From Lewinellaceae bacterium (GTDB lineage Bacteria; Bacteroidota; Bacteroidia; Chitinophagales; Saprospiraceae): a stretch of 64,000 bases of DNA. The notes under the pieces were generated by a model, which searched no databases, was not told where the DNA came from, and saw only the letters and a program-made list of their open reading frames with translations. Position 1 is the stretch's first letter, and every line of letters starts with the position of its first letter. The stretch is taken from positions 1 to 64,000 of the forward strand of contig JACJYA010000025.1 of NCBI GenBank assembly GCA_020636315.1, given 5' to 3'. A program made the position numbers and the translations under genes. Shown piece after piece: positions 18,665 to 26,254 of the stretch.

Positions 18665-20192
18665 GGGAGGCCTCTTTAAATGTTTCCAGGGCTTTTTGAC
18701 ACAACTGAACAATTTCCGCGCGCCCGTTTTCGCTCAGCCCTTCCGGCGAATACAATTCCCTGCGGATATTTTCATCCAGGTTTTGGGCTGCTTTTCGCAC
18801 GGCGAGCTCGGCTGCTTTCATCCTATCCAGCGGCACAGGGTCGAACAACTCCTGGCTCAAAGCAAGTAACACGAATATCTGTTCGGGTACCGGCGCCGGT
18901 TCCAGTTCAGGTTGTTTCAGTACGGCGCGGATGCGGCGGCCATGTTCTATGATCTGCCGGCTGCGCTCATCGAGGCGGGTGCCAAACCGGGCGAAGGACT
19001 CCAGTTCTTCAAACTGGGCATAATCCAGTTTGAGGTTGCCGGTAGCGGTGCGGTAAACGGGCAATTGCGCCTTATCGCCCACCCGGGAAACCGACTTGCC
19101 GACATCGATGGCCGGAAGCACGCCCAGCTCGAAAAGGGAAGGAGAGAGGTAGATCTGGCCGTCAGTAATAGAGATCAGGTTGGTGGGAATGTAGGCGGCG
19201 ATGTTCTGGGCTTCCGTTTCGACAATGGGCAGGGCAGTGAGCGACCCGCCTCCCTTTTCCTCGCTCAGGTGGGTGGCGCGCTCCAGCAGCCGGGAGTGGA
19301 TGTAGAAAATATCGCCGGGAAAGGCCTCCCTTCCGGGAGGGCGGCGCAGCAGCAGGGATATCTCCCGGTAAGCGCGGGCGTGCTGGGTCAGGTCGTCATA
19401 AACGATAAGCACATCCCTTCCGGTTTCCATGAAATACTCGCCGATACTGGTGGCGGCGTAAGGGGCAATGTAATTGTGCCCGGGAGGGTCATTGCCTTCC
19501 GATACCACGACGATGGTGTAGCCCATGGCCCCTTTTTCTTCCAGTTCGGCCACCACCTTGGCCACGGCTGCGGCACGCTGTCCGATGGCGCAGTAGATGC
19601 ACAACATATTTTCGCCACGCTGGTTGATGATGGTGTCGATAGCGATGGCTGTTTTGCCGGTCTGCCGGTCGCCCAGGATCAACTCCCGCTGCCCCCGCCC
19701 TACGGGGATGAGCGCGTCGATGACTTTCACGCCGGATTGCAGCGGTACGTTGACCGGGGCCCGGTCCATGATCGCCGGGGCACTGCGCTCGATGGGCAGG
19801 CGTTGTCGAAAGGCGATGTGGCTCTTTCCGTCCAGCGGGCGCCCCAACGGGTCGATAACCCGGCCGATCAGTTCTTCCCCTACCGGTACGTCCATGACGC
19901 GGCCGGTGCGTTCCACCTCGTCGCCGGCCTGAAGGTGGGCATGGTCGCCCAGCAGAACGACGCCGATCTCCGATTCGTCAATATTAAAAGCGATGCCATA
20001 CAACCCTCCCGGGAACCTGAGCAGTTCCTCGCAGCCGGCATTGGGCAGCCCCGCGACCCTTGCAATGCCGTTAAAAACGGTGGTGATCACTCCTATTTCC
20101 TTCAGGCCCAGTTGTGGCCGGAAGGTTTCCCGGGCCCGGCGCATGGCCTCGAAGGTTTCATCGAAGAGGCTGTTTAGGCTTTCAGGCCTCAT
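18657..20192 (-). CDS. atpA: N-ATPase F1 subunit alpha
   Basis: 511 residues. P-loop GDRQTGKT lies at residues 174-181 after the expected beta-barrel domain; ILGDRQTGKTAIAIDTIINQ is the alpha-subunit signature. It forms the non-catalytic nucleotide-binding part of the F1 hexamer. It overlaps atpF by 11 bases and atpG by 8 bases. A long open frame on the opposite strand is a codon-usage shadow. Divergence from canonical AtpA plus gene order identify it as the alternate N-type enzyme rather than the main ATP synthase, which should be encoded elsewhere. Confidence 0.95.
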   Translation of the reverse strand: MRPESLNSLFDETFEAMRRARETFRPQLGLKEIGVITTVFNGIARVAGLPNAGCEELLRFPGGLYGIAFNIDESEIGVVLLGDHAHLQAGDEVERTGRVMDVPVGEELIGRVIDPLGRPLDGKSHIAFRQRLPIERSAPAIMDRAPVNVPLQSGVKVIDALIPVGRGQRELILGDRQTGKTAIAIDTIINQRGENMLCIYCAIGQRAAAVAKVVAELEEKGAMGYTIVVVSEGNDPPGHNYIAPYAATSIGEYFMETGRDVLIVYDDLTQHARAYREISLLLRRPPGREAFPGDIFYIHSRLLERATHLSEEKGGGSLTALPIVETEAQNIAAYIPTNLISITDGQIYLSPSLFELGVLPAIDVGKSVSRVGDKAQLPVYRTATGNLKLDYAQFEELESFARFGTRLDERSRQIIEHGRRIRAVLKQPELEPAPVPEQIFVLLALSQELFDPVPLDRMKAAELAVRKAAQNLDENIRRELYSPEGLSENGRAEIVQLCQKALETFKEASHE

Positions 20193-20991
20193 GTTTTTCA
20201 GTTTTTGGTTCTTTTTCTATCTCTTCCTCCAGAATTTTGGCGATCCGCTTTTCAAGCGTGCTCAGATAGTCCGTAACGGACCAGGACATTTTGTATCCGT
20301 CGGTGGTGAGCTCGATCCCTCCGGCCGGGCCGAACCGGCCTTTTTCCGATAGTGTTTTGAAGGCCACTTCTGTGCCAGGAGGCAGCATTTTCTCCAAAGC
20401 TGCTTCAATGGCATGCTGTTGTTCGGAGGCCAGGCTGAAACTACTGTTCACCGTAACGCTATGGGCGGAAGCCTGCAGTGCTGCCGAGAGGTGTTTGCGT
20501 TCTTCCTCGGACAGGTTTTCCAGGCGGCGGGCAAAAACAATGGCCATTTGTTTTTCCATAGTGGTGTCAGCCAGGTCAGCCAGCACTTTTCCCGCCAGGC
20601 CGAATACTTCTTCCTGAAAGCGGCGGATGACGTCCCGGCTCAGATTGGCCCGCTCACTTTCCAAAGCCTGGTGAAGGCGCGTACGCAGGCGCCGGTGATC
20701 TTCCCGCGCTGCCTCCATGAGCCGCCTGCGTTCGGATTCGGCCTCCTGCCTGGCCTTTTGAAGCATGCTCTCTTTTTGTTGTTCAAGGCTGCCGGCCATT
20801 TCAGAATACCTGCTTTTCTCTTTCCAGGCTTCATTTTTCTGCGCCTCGGCCTCCTGCATCCTCTTTGCAATGTTCTTTTCTCTTTCGTCCATAGCCTTCA
20901 GGATGGGCTGGTAGAGAAATCGTTTCAGCAGCCATACCAGGATGAGAAAGTTGAGCAGTTGCGCGATGACGGTGAACCAGTCTATTAACAT
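20182..20991 (-). CDS. atpF: N-ATPase subunit b with fused delta-like domain
   Basis: 269 residues, against about 160 for an ordinary b subunit. One membrane helix (residues 5-24) is followed by a long charged coiled coil (25-135). A C-terminal region (about 145-250) resembles the delta/OSCP subunit, including GRFGPAGGIEL and YLSTLEKRI. No separate delta gene exists in the operon, so the peripheral stalk is probably built from this b-delta chain. Long b subunits are known in N-ATPases; the delta assignment is by pattern. Confidence 0.92.
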   Translation of the reverse strand: MLIDWFTVIAQLLNFLILVWLLKRFLYQPILKAMDEREKNIAKRMQEAEAQKNEAWKEKSRYSEMAGSLEQQKESMLQKARQEAESERRRLMEAAREDHRRLRTRLHQALESERANLSRDVIRRFQEEVFGLAGKVLADLADTTMEKQMAIVFARRLENLSEEERKHLSAALQASAHSVTVNSSFSLASEQQHAIEAALEKMLPPGTEVAFKTLSEKGRFGPAGGIELTTDGYKMSWSVTDYLSTLEKRIAKILEEEIEKEPKTEKHEA

Positions 20992-21002
20992 CTCTCAGGG
21001 CT

Positions 21003-21272
21003 TTACTGTGCAGATATCAGATTCCAGAACGGGTTGGCAAAGATCAGGATCATTGAGATCACGAAACAATATATCGCAATGGACTCGATCATGGCAAGCC
21101 CCACGAACAATGTCCTCGAAATGGTCGAAGAGGCGTCAGGCTGCTGGGCCAGCGAACTCATGGCGTTGGCAATAGCGCGCCCTTCCGCCAGGGCCGGGCC
21201 AATGCAGCCGAGGCTGGTCGTTATGCCGGCAGTGATGATGGAGGCGATGGCAACAATGGTTATTTTATCCAT
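21003..21272 (-). CDS. atpE: N-ATPase subunit c (rotor ring)
   Basis: 89 residues from ATG 21272; an upstream start adds 12 residues not expected in a c subunit. It is a two-helix hairpin. Helix 1 holds GPALAEGRAIANAM with Glu30. Helix 2 holds AMIESIAIY with the ion-carrying Glu63 followed by Ser64 and Tyr68. Glu30 sits where sodium-type c subunits have Gln, so each subunit has two membrane carboxylates, as described for N-ATPase rings. Thr of the classical sodium site is replaced by Ile65, so sodium or proton use is undecided. Confidence 0.95.
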   Translation of the reverse strand: MDKITIVAIASIITAGITTSLGCIGPALAEGRAIANAMSSLAQQPDASSTISRTLFVGLAMIESIAIYCFVISMILIFANPFWNLISAQ

Positions 21273-21318
21273 GGTGGTTATTTTTGATGTTTGATATGCC
21301 GATCTCAAATTTTAGCCG

Positions 21319-21368
21319 GACTTCGGCGTGAGACTTCGGCGTGAGCTCAGTCGAACGCTCAGTCGAAC
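21319..21368. repeat. Two perfect short tandem duplications inside the ATPase operon
   Basis: GACTTCGGCGTGA occurs twice in tandem (21319-21344), followed at once by GCTCAGTCGAAC twice (21345-21368). They sit in the atpB-atpE spacer, which is otherwise unusually long for this operon. Confidence 0.8.
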
Positions 21369-21381
21369 GCGCGCAGAGACA

Positions 21382-21419
21382 GCCGAAAATCTCAAATCCC
21401 TAATCTCAAATCCCCAATC
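21382..21419 (-). repeat. GGGATTTGAGATT tract fused to atpB stop
   Basis: The atpB stop is followed on the coding strand by GATTGGGGATTTGAGATTAG and then GGATTTGAGATTTT. This is a period-13 quasi-repeat with no C. Confidence 0.65.
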
Positions 21420-22091
21420 TCAATGCCTGCCTGCCTGGGTGGCGGCGGCGATAAAGACCGTTGCCAGAATGCCGAAAATATAGGCCTGTACCATTCCGAC
21501 CAGCAAGCCCAGCAGGATCATCAGTACCGGAAAAATGAAGGGCGAGATTACCAGTAGTATGCTCAGGATCATTGCCCCGCTCATCATATTTCCGAATAAG
21601 CGGATGGCCAAAGCGAGTGTTCTTGTTATTTCGCTGATGATGTTAAAGGGCAGCATGATGAAGTTGGGTTCCAGATAGGATTTCAGGTATCCACGCACTC
21701 CTTTCTCCTCAATGCCGAAAAGCGGAACGGCGAGAAAAACGCTTATGGCCAGCGCCGCCGTTGTAGAAAGAGAACCGGTCGGCGGTTCATAGCCGGGAAT
21801 AATGGTGCAAATAGCAGCAAAAGCGATGAACAGGAAAATAGTGCCGATGAAACTGATGTACTTTTCCGGCTTCTGTATCCCGATCTCTTTGATCTGCTGG
21901 TTGATGCCGGAGACGATGGCTTCCAGCATGTTCTGCCAGCGCGAGATGTGTACATCCCGGCTCAGGTTGCGGGTAATGAGCCTTGCACCGGTTACCATCA
22001 CCAGCATCAGTACCCAGGTGATGACAATGGTGGCGTTGAGTTTGAAGAAGCCATGTTCCCAGAAAATGATATCGTCGGTAGTTAAGCTCAT
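21420..22091 (-). CDS. atpB: N-ATPase subunit a
   Basis: 223 residues with five to six membrane helices. The essential stator arginine is Arg164 in LALAIRLFGNMMSG, which faces the c-ring glutamate. It forms the ion half-channels. It is shorter than canonical Bacteroidota AtpB, which carries a long N-terminal extension; this supports the alternate enzyme. It is flanked on both sides by spacers over 100 bp containing repeats, unlike the overlapping genes elsewhere in the operon. Confidence 0.94.
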   Translation of the reverse strand: MSLTTDDIIFWEHGFFKLNATIVITWVLMLVMVTGARLITRNLSRDVHISRWQNMLEAIVSGINQQIKEIGIQKPEKYISFIGTIFLFIAFAAICTIIPGYEPPTGSLSTTAALAISVFLAVPLFGIEEKGVRGYLKSYLEPNFIMLPFNIISEITRTLALAIRLFGNMMSGAMILSILLVISPFIFPVLMILLGLLVGMVQAYIFGILATVFIAAATQAGRH

Positions 22092-22229
22092 ATCATTATC
22101 TCTTTTGGAAAAGCCGGAAGTGGGAAATTCGAAATGCGAATTGTCAGGCCAGGGCTGCTTTTAATTTTCTGTTTCCGCCTTCCGGTTCCCCACTTCCTCT
22201 CGCCATACCTGAAAAATAACGTTGTTTCA
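22092..22229. other. Operon-internal spacer with inverted repeat
   Basis: 138 bp without a gene between atpR and atpB. GGAAGTGGGAA (22116-22126) can pair with TTCCCCACTTCC (22186-22197) with one bulge, and the loop includes AAATTCGAAATGCGAATT. No promoter match was found on the minus strand. Confidence 0.5.
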
Positions 22230-22553
22230 CTAATTCTGTATCGTAGGCCAGGTGGCTTCCGCCTCAGCCCTGCCTTTGTCCGGAAGCGGCGGAGCGAGCC
22301 GCACTAAAGCAACACGAATGAGAACAAACCCCGCCAGGCAGGCCAGAAGTGTTTTCCAGGTGCCGCCGGCCACAAAATAGAAGCCGGCAATTACAATAGC
22401 GCTTCGCAGCAAAAGGCTGCCCACGAACAGCAGTGCCGGCCGCCGGGATACCAGCCCTCTCCGGATGGTCCACCAAAGGCCGCCAAAGAATACTGCTCCC
22501 AGAGCGGCGCCGGCCACTAAAGACAATACCAGGGTAAGGAGTTCATTCGTCAT
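22230..22553 (-). CDS. atpR: N-ATPase accessory subunit AtpR
   Basis: 107 residues from ATG 22553; that ATG overlaps the atpQ end by 11 bases. It has three hydrophobic helices (about 4-25, 40-61, 65-82). Arginines lie inside helix 2 (SLLLRSAIVI) and helix 3 (VLIRVALVR). AtpR is specific to N-ATPases, and its buried arginines have been proposed to interact with the extra c-ring carboxylate during assembly. Position in the operon and arginine placement support the call although sequence identity is low. Confidence 0.85.
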   Translation of the reverse strand: MTNELLTLVLSLVAGAALGAVFFGGLWWTIRRGLVSRRPALLFVGSLLLRSAIVIAGFYFVAGGTWKTLLACLAGFVLIRVALVRLAPPLPDKGRAEAEATWPTIQN

Positions 22554-22872
22554 TTTCTTCCAGTTCTTTCTGTATTTCCTGCCGTTCTTTATCGATCCAG
22601 AACCAGGCATTGAGGCACCCGGCGGCTACTCCCGTGATCAGCAGGGTCAGGGTCCAGGAGAAGCGTTGGGGATAATGGGCGTCCATCCAGATACCCAGGG
22701 CGGCTCCCAGCAGAGTGGGAATCGCAATAGACCACCCAACGAGGCCAAACATGCCGATCCCGAACCAGACGCTGCGCCTGCCCTTGCGGCGGGCTTTCAG
22801 TTTCCTGTCCTCCTGTGCGCCAACCTCCCGGCCCAGCTTCGAAGTATCCTTTTTTTCTTCCGTTCCCATCAT
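22543..22872 (-). CDS. atpQ: N-ATPase accessory subunit AtpQ (AtpI-like)
   Basis: 109 residues. A charged N-terminus rich in Lys and Arg is followed by two membrane helices (about 37-60, with GWSIAIPTLLGAALGIWMD, and 72-92) and a charged C-terminal tail. The layout is that of AtpI/Fo-F1 ATPase-associated proteins; AtpQ is the N-ATPase version and is probably an assembly factor for the c-ring. The start is one of two adjacent ATG codons. Confidence 0.85.
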   Translation of the reverse strand: MMGTEEKKDTSKLGREVGAQEDRKLKARRKGRRSVWFGIGMFGLVGWSIAIPTLLGAALGIWMDAHYPQRFSWTLTLLITGVAAGCLNAWFWIDKERQEIQKELEENDE

Positions 22873-22914
22873 TTCAATATGTGCCTGTTTACGCTTGATT
22901 TACAATGCCATTTA

Positions 22915-23322
22915 TCATTCCTGCCTGTTAAACTTTACCAGCCGGCGGATGAAATCGCTTTCGAGTTTGGCCAGGGTGGTTCTTAGTGTTTTCTCCTGTT
23001 CGTTCAGCCGGAGGAATTCTTCTTCTACCGCTTCTTTGAGTTGTCCGAGCTCTGCTCCTCCGATGGCGTGGCGTACTGAAATCAGAACTTCCTTCCCGGC
23101 CTTGGCCAGCACCCCTTCATCGACGGCCAGGAAAGTTTCTCCTCCTGTTGCTGTTTCGTAATACAAAACACCTGGCGCCAGTGCTGCGGTGCAGTCGAGC
23201 CGTTGTGGCAACAGGCCATAGGAACCCTGGGTAGTTTCCACCACGATCCGCTTCACATCGTCCACTTCGGCAAAAACGGAGAAAGGAAGCAGAATTTTGA
23301 GGCGCATCAGTTCGGGGTTCAT
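22915..23322 (-). CDS. atpC: N-ATPase F1 subunit epsilon
   Basis: 135 residues. The N-terminal beta-sandwich has the hallmark GSYGLLPQRLDCTAALAPG, equivalent to GSFGILPGHAPF in normal epsilon, then GGETFLAVDEGVLA. The C-terminal half is helical and charged. It joins gamma to the c-ring and may regulate ATPase activity. It starts 7 bases after the atpD stop. Lying second in the operon, before the membrane subunits, is characteristic of N-ATPase gene order. Confidence 0.92.
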   Translation of the reverse strand: MNPELMRLKILLPFSVFAEVDDVKRIVVETTQGSYGLLPQRLDCTAALAPGVLYYETATGGETFLAVDEGVLAKAGKEVLISVRHAIGGAELGQLKEAVEEEFLRLNEQEKTLRTTLAKLESDFIRRLVKFNRQE

Positions 23323-23329
23323 GTTTTTA

Positions 23330-24742
23330 TCATTTTTTCACCTCTTTAATGTTCCCGATCATATAAAAGGCTCGTTCCGGGTAATCCCTGAACTCATCCT
23401 GGAGGATGCGTTCACAACCGTCGAGGGCATCTTCCAGGCTGACCAATTTCCCTTTCATGCCGCTGAACTGTTCAGTGGTGAAGAAAGGTTGGGTCAGGAA
23501 ACGTTCCAGTTGCCGGGCCCGATAAACCACCTTCCGGTCCTCGACGGAGAGCTGTTCCAGGCCTAGCATGGCGATGATGTCTTTCAACTCCTCGTATTGC
23601 GCCAGCGTTCTGCGGATCTCCTGGGCGATGTTGTAATGCCGTTCGCCGACGATTCCCGGGCCCGCCATTTTGGAATTGGACTGCAGCGGGTCGATGGCGG
23701 GGAACAGCCCTTCACTGGCCCTTTTGCGGGACAGCACAATGGAGGCGGAAAGATGAGAGAAGGTGTGCACTGCCGCCGGGTCTGTCAGGTCATCCGCCGG
23801 TACATAGACGGCCTGTATGGAGGTGATGGCGCCGGTATCGGTATTCGAAATGCGCTCTTCCAGTTGTGCCAGCTCGGTGCCCATGGTGGGCTGATAACCC
23901 AGGCGGGAAGGCATCTGCCCCATCAGCCCGGAAACTTCCATGCCGGCCTGTATGAAGCGGAAAATGTTGTCGATGAGCAGCAGTACGTCGCGTTGCTCGT
24001 CGTCGCGGAAATACTCGGCCATGGTCAGGGCGGTGTGGCCAACGCGAAAACGGCTGCCCGGCGGTTCGTTCATCTGGCCGAAGATCATGGCCATATCCGG
24101 CAGGACGCCCGCTGCTTTCATGCCGCTGTACAACTCTTCTCCTTCGCGGCAGCGCTCGCCGATCCCGCAGAAGATGCTCACTCCCTGGTGGCGCCCCACC
24201 ATATTGTGGATCATTTCGGTAAGCAGCACGGTTTTGCCCACCCCTGCGCCGCCGAACAAGCCTGCCTTGCCTCCGCGTTCCAGCGGCACCAGCACATCAA
24301 TGAGCTTGATGCCGGTTTCAAATACTTCGGATTTTGTCGATCGCCTTCCAAGAGGCGGCGGCGGCTGGTGAACCGAGCGCCATTCCACCTCCTCCGGCGG
24401 GAGAATGTGGTCGATGGGCTGGCCAAAAACGTTGAACATGCGGGAAAGGATGGCTTTTCCCACCGGTACTTTGAGTGGCGCCCCGGTATCCACTACGGGC
24501 ATGCCGCGGGCAAGGCCCTGGGTGGGTGTCAGGGCAATGCCCCGGACGCAGTAACGGTTGAGTTGTGACTGTACCTCGATGACGGCCTGCTTTTCGCTTC
24601 CCGCCTTCAGTATGGTGTAAATGGAAGGCAGCTGATCTTCGAACCGGATGTCAATAATACTACCCCGAACGGAGAGGATCTTTCCGCTGTTCTCTACCCC
24701 TGAGGGTATCTCCCCGGCCATTGTGGTACTTGGTTTGGCCAT
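23330..24742 (-). CDS. atpD: N-ATPase F1 subunit beta
   Basis: 470 residues, first gene of the operon. P-loop GGAGVGKT is at residues 164-171 and the catalytic glutamate is Glu196 in GERCREGEELY (canonical GERTREG). LLLIDNIFRFIQAG is the Walker B segment. The usual DELSEED lever is altered to EQLSVED. It is the catalytic subunit of ATP hydrolysis/synthesis. N-ATPases are thought to work as ion-exporting ATPases that supplement the main synthase. About 85 bp separate it from the divergently unrelated MgtC-like gene; no perfect TAnnTTTG was found upstream. Confidence 0.95.
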   Translation of the reverse strand: MAKPSTTMAGEIPSGVENSGKILSVRGSIIDIRFEDQLPSIYTILKAGSEKQAVIEVQSQLNRYCVRGIALTPTQGLARGMPVVDTGAPLKVPVGKAILSRMFNVFGQPIDHILPPEEVEWRSVHQPPPPLGRRSTKSEVFETGIKLIDVLVPLERGGKAGLFGGAGVGKTVLLTEMIHNMVGRHQGVSIFCGIGERCREGEELYSGMKAAGVLPDMAMIFGQMNEPPGSRFRVGHTALTMAEYFRDDEQRDVLLLIDNIFRFIQAGMEVSGLMGQMPSRLGYQPTMGTELAQLEERISNTDTGAITSIQAVYVPADDLTDPAAVHTFSHLSASIVLSRKRASEGLFPAIDPLQSNSKMAGPGIVGERHYNIAQEIRRTLAQYEELKDIIAMLGLEQLSVEDRKVVYRARQLERFLTQPFFTTEQFSGMKGKLVSLEDALDGCERILQDEFRDYPERAFYMIGNIKEVKK

Positions 24743-24826
24743 GGTTGAAGGTATTTGGTTCGGGCTGAGCGACTATAATAAAAACAAGGTACGCCTAAGA
24801 CATAGTTGCATGAAGGTGCGGGAAAT

Positions 24827-26143
24827 TCATATCAGCAGCAGTATCACAAAACTGGCTGCGATCACCGCCCCGAACCCCAGCCATAGAAACTGCCGGATGG
24901 CCTTCCTGCCCATAAAGGCGCCATAAACCGCTTTCAGAAAATTATTGCTGATGGTGGCCTGTATGGTTGCCATTACGGCCAGGTGTTCCGGAATGGCCTG
25001 CTTGCCCTGGAAGAGGTTGAGCAGGAACGGGTCGATGTCCGTCACTCCGACGATGAAGGACAAGACACTTACCCCGCTGCTGCCGTAGAACTTCAGCACG
25101 TAATGGGTCAGAGCGGCAAAGAATACGAAAAGTAGGGCAAACAGAAGGGCGGTGCGGAATTCGAGCGGGTTGGGCTGGCTTTCAGTGGGTTGCCTGTCCT
25201 CTCTGCCCTCCTTGCTGCTGTTCTGAAAATAAAGATAGGCCGAAGCGGCAGCAGATATCAGGGATAATACCAGAAACGGCAACAGCAGTTTTCTGCCCAG
25301 AGCGGCGTTGAACAGAAAGGCCAGCGCGAGGATGCGGAGGAACATCATAGCGGTGGCGATCAGAATAGCCGCGGCCGTGAGCGCCGGCGGATAATCAGCC
25401 GTTTTGGTCTTCCCTGCCAGAGAGAAAGTTGTGGCCGTACTGCTGTACAGGCCGCCAAGTACTCCTGTGAGGAAAAGGCCGGCTTCGGGGAAAACGAATT
25501 TTTTCAACAGATAACTGGCGTAGGAAATAGCCGAGACCGCCACCACCGCCAGCCAGAACCTGTAAGGAGTAAGGTCCAGCCCGGGGATGACCTGTTCCCG
25601 CGGGGTCAGCGGCAGGATCACTCCGGCAATAGCAATGAACTTGGCGAGGGTGATGAACTCATTTTTATCAAATTTTTCGGAAAAGGCGATCAGGCCTTCC
25701 TTGATCTCCGTGAGGATCAGGACAGTGATCAGAATGAGCAAAACCAACCACGGTGGCTGAGTGTAGATCAGCGGCGCCAGGCAGTAAGTAATAAGGGCGA
25801 TCAGAACCGAAGTCATTCCAAATTGCTCTTCTTTCAGGATCTTGCCGGCATAGGCTATAGCGAGAAGCAGGCACAAAACCAGCCCTCCCGCCCCGAAAAA
25901 CAACAGGTGCTCCTTGTCGAAATGATACAATACAAACCCCAGGATTCCGATGAGCGCAAAGGTGCGGTCGGTGCCAAAAAGATACCTCAGCTTTTCCTGT
26001 TCATGGTGGCGACGCTGTTCCAGCCCGATGAGCAACGCAAACAACGTTGTGAGCAGGAAGTTGAGGAAGTCCTGAGGTAAGTTGTCCAGCGGGTTCACGC
26101 TACGAGAGTAATGGTTGAATAATGGATGAAGGGTGGTGGGCAT
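24827..26143 (-). CDS. MgtC/DUF4010 membrane protein
   Basis: 438 residues with roughly 12-13 membrane helices. The N-terminal part has MgtC-like character: LTTLFALLIGLEQRRHH, then FGTDRTFALIGILGFVLY. The C-terminal part is a DUF4010 domain with TGVLGGLYSSTATTFSLAGK. MgtC-type proteins are linked to magnesium homeostasis and ATPase regulation; DUF4010 proteins are of unknown function. It reads in the same direction as, and immediately upstream of, the ATPase operon, but 85 bp away. A functional link to the ATPase is only suggested by position. Confidence 0.85.
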   Translation of the reverse strand: MPTTLHPLFNHYSRSVNPLDNLPQDFLNFLLTTLFALLIGLEQRRHHEQEKLRYLFGTDRTFALIGILGFVLYHFDKEHLLFFGAGGLVLCLLLAIAYAGKILKEEQFGMTSVLIALITYCLAPLIYTQPPWLVLLILITVLILTEIKEGLIAFSEKFDKNEFITLAKFIAIAGVILPLTPREQVIPGLDLTPYRFWLAVVAVSAISYASYLLKKFVFPEAGLFLTGVLGGLYSSTATTFSLAGKTKTADYPPALTAAAILIATAMMFLRILALAFLFNAALGRKLLLPFLVLSLISAAASAYLYFQNSSKEGREDRQPTESQPNPLEFRTALLFALLFVFFAALTHYVLKFYGSSGVSVLSFIVGVTDIDPFLLNLFQGKQAIPEHLAVMATIQATISNNFLKAVYGAFMGRKAIRQFLWLGFGAVIAASFVILLLI

Positions 26144-26254
26144 TATGCCTACCCCTCAAGTTATAAATAAGAACAGATAAATTGCAAAAGTCACTATGGA
26201 AGAGCGTGGGTTTTTATATTCTTTCCGGAGTTTGGAGTGGTTTTTCCGGGATGA

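Noticed and set aside
18912..20177. 421-codon open frame opposite atpA
   Set aside because: atpA is full length with conserved motifs; the antisense frame has no recognisable protein features.
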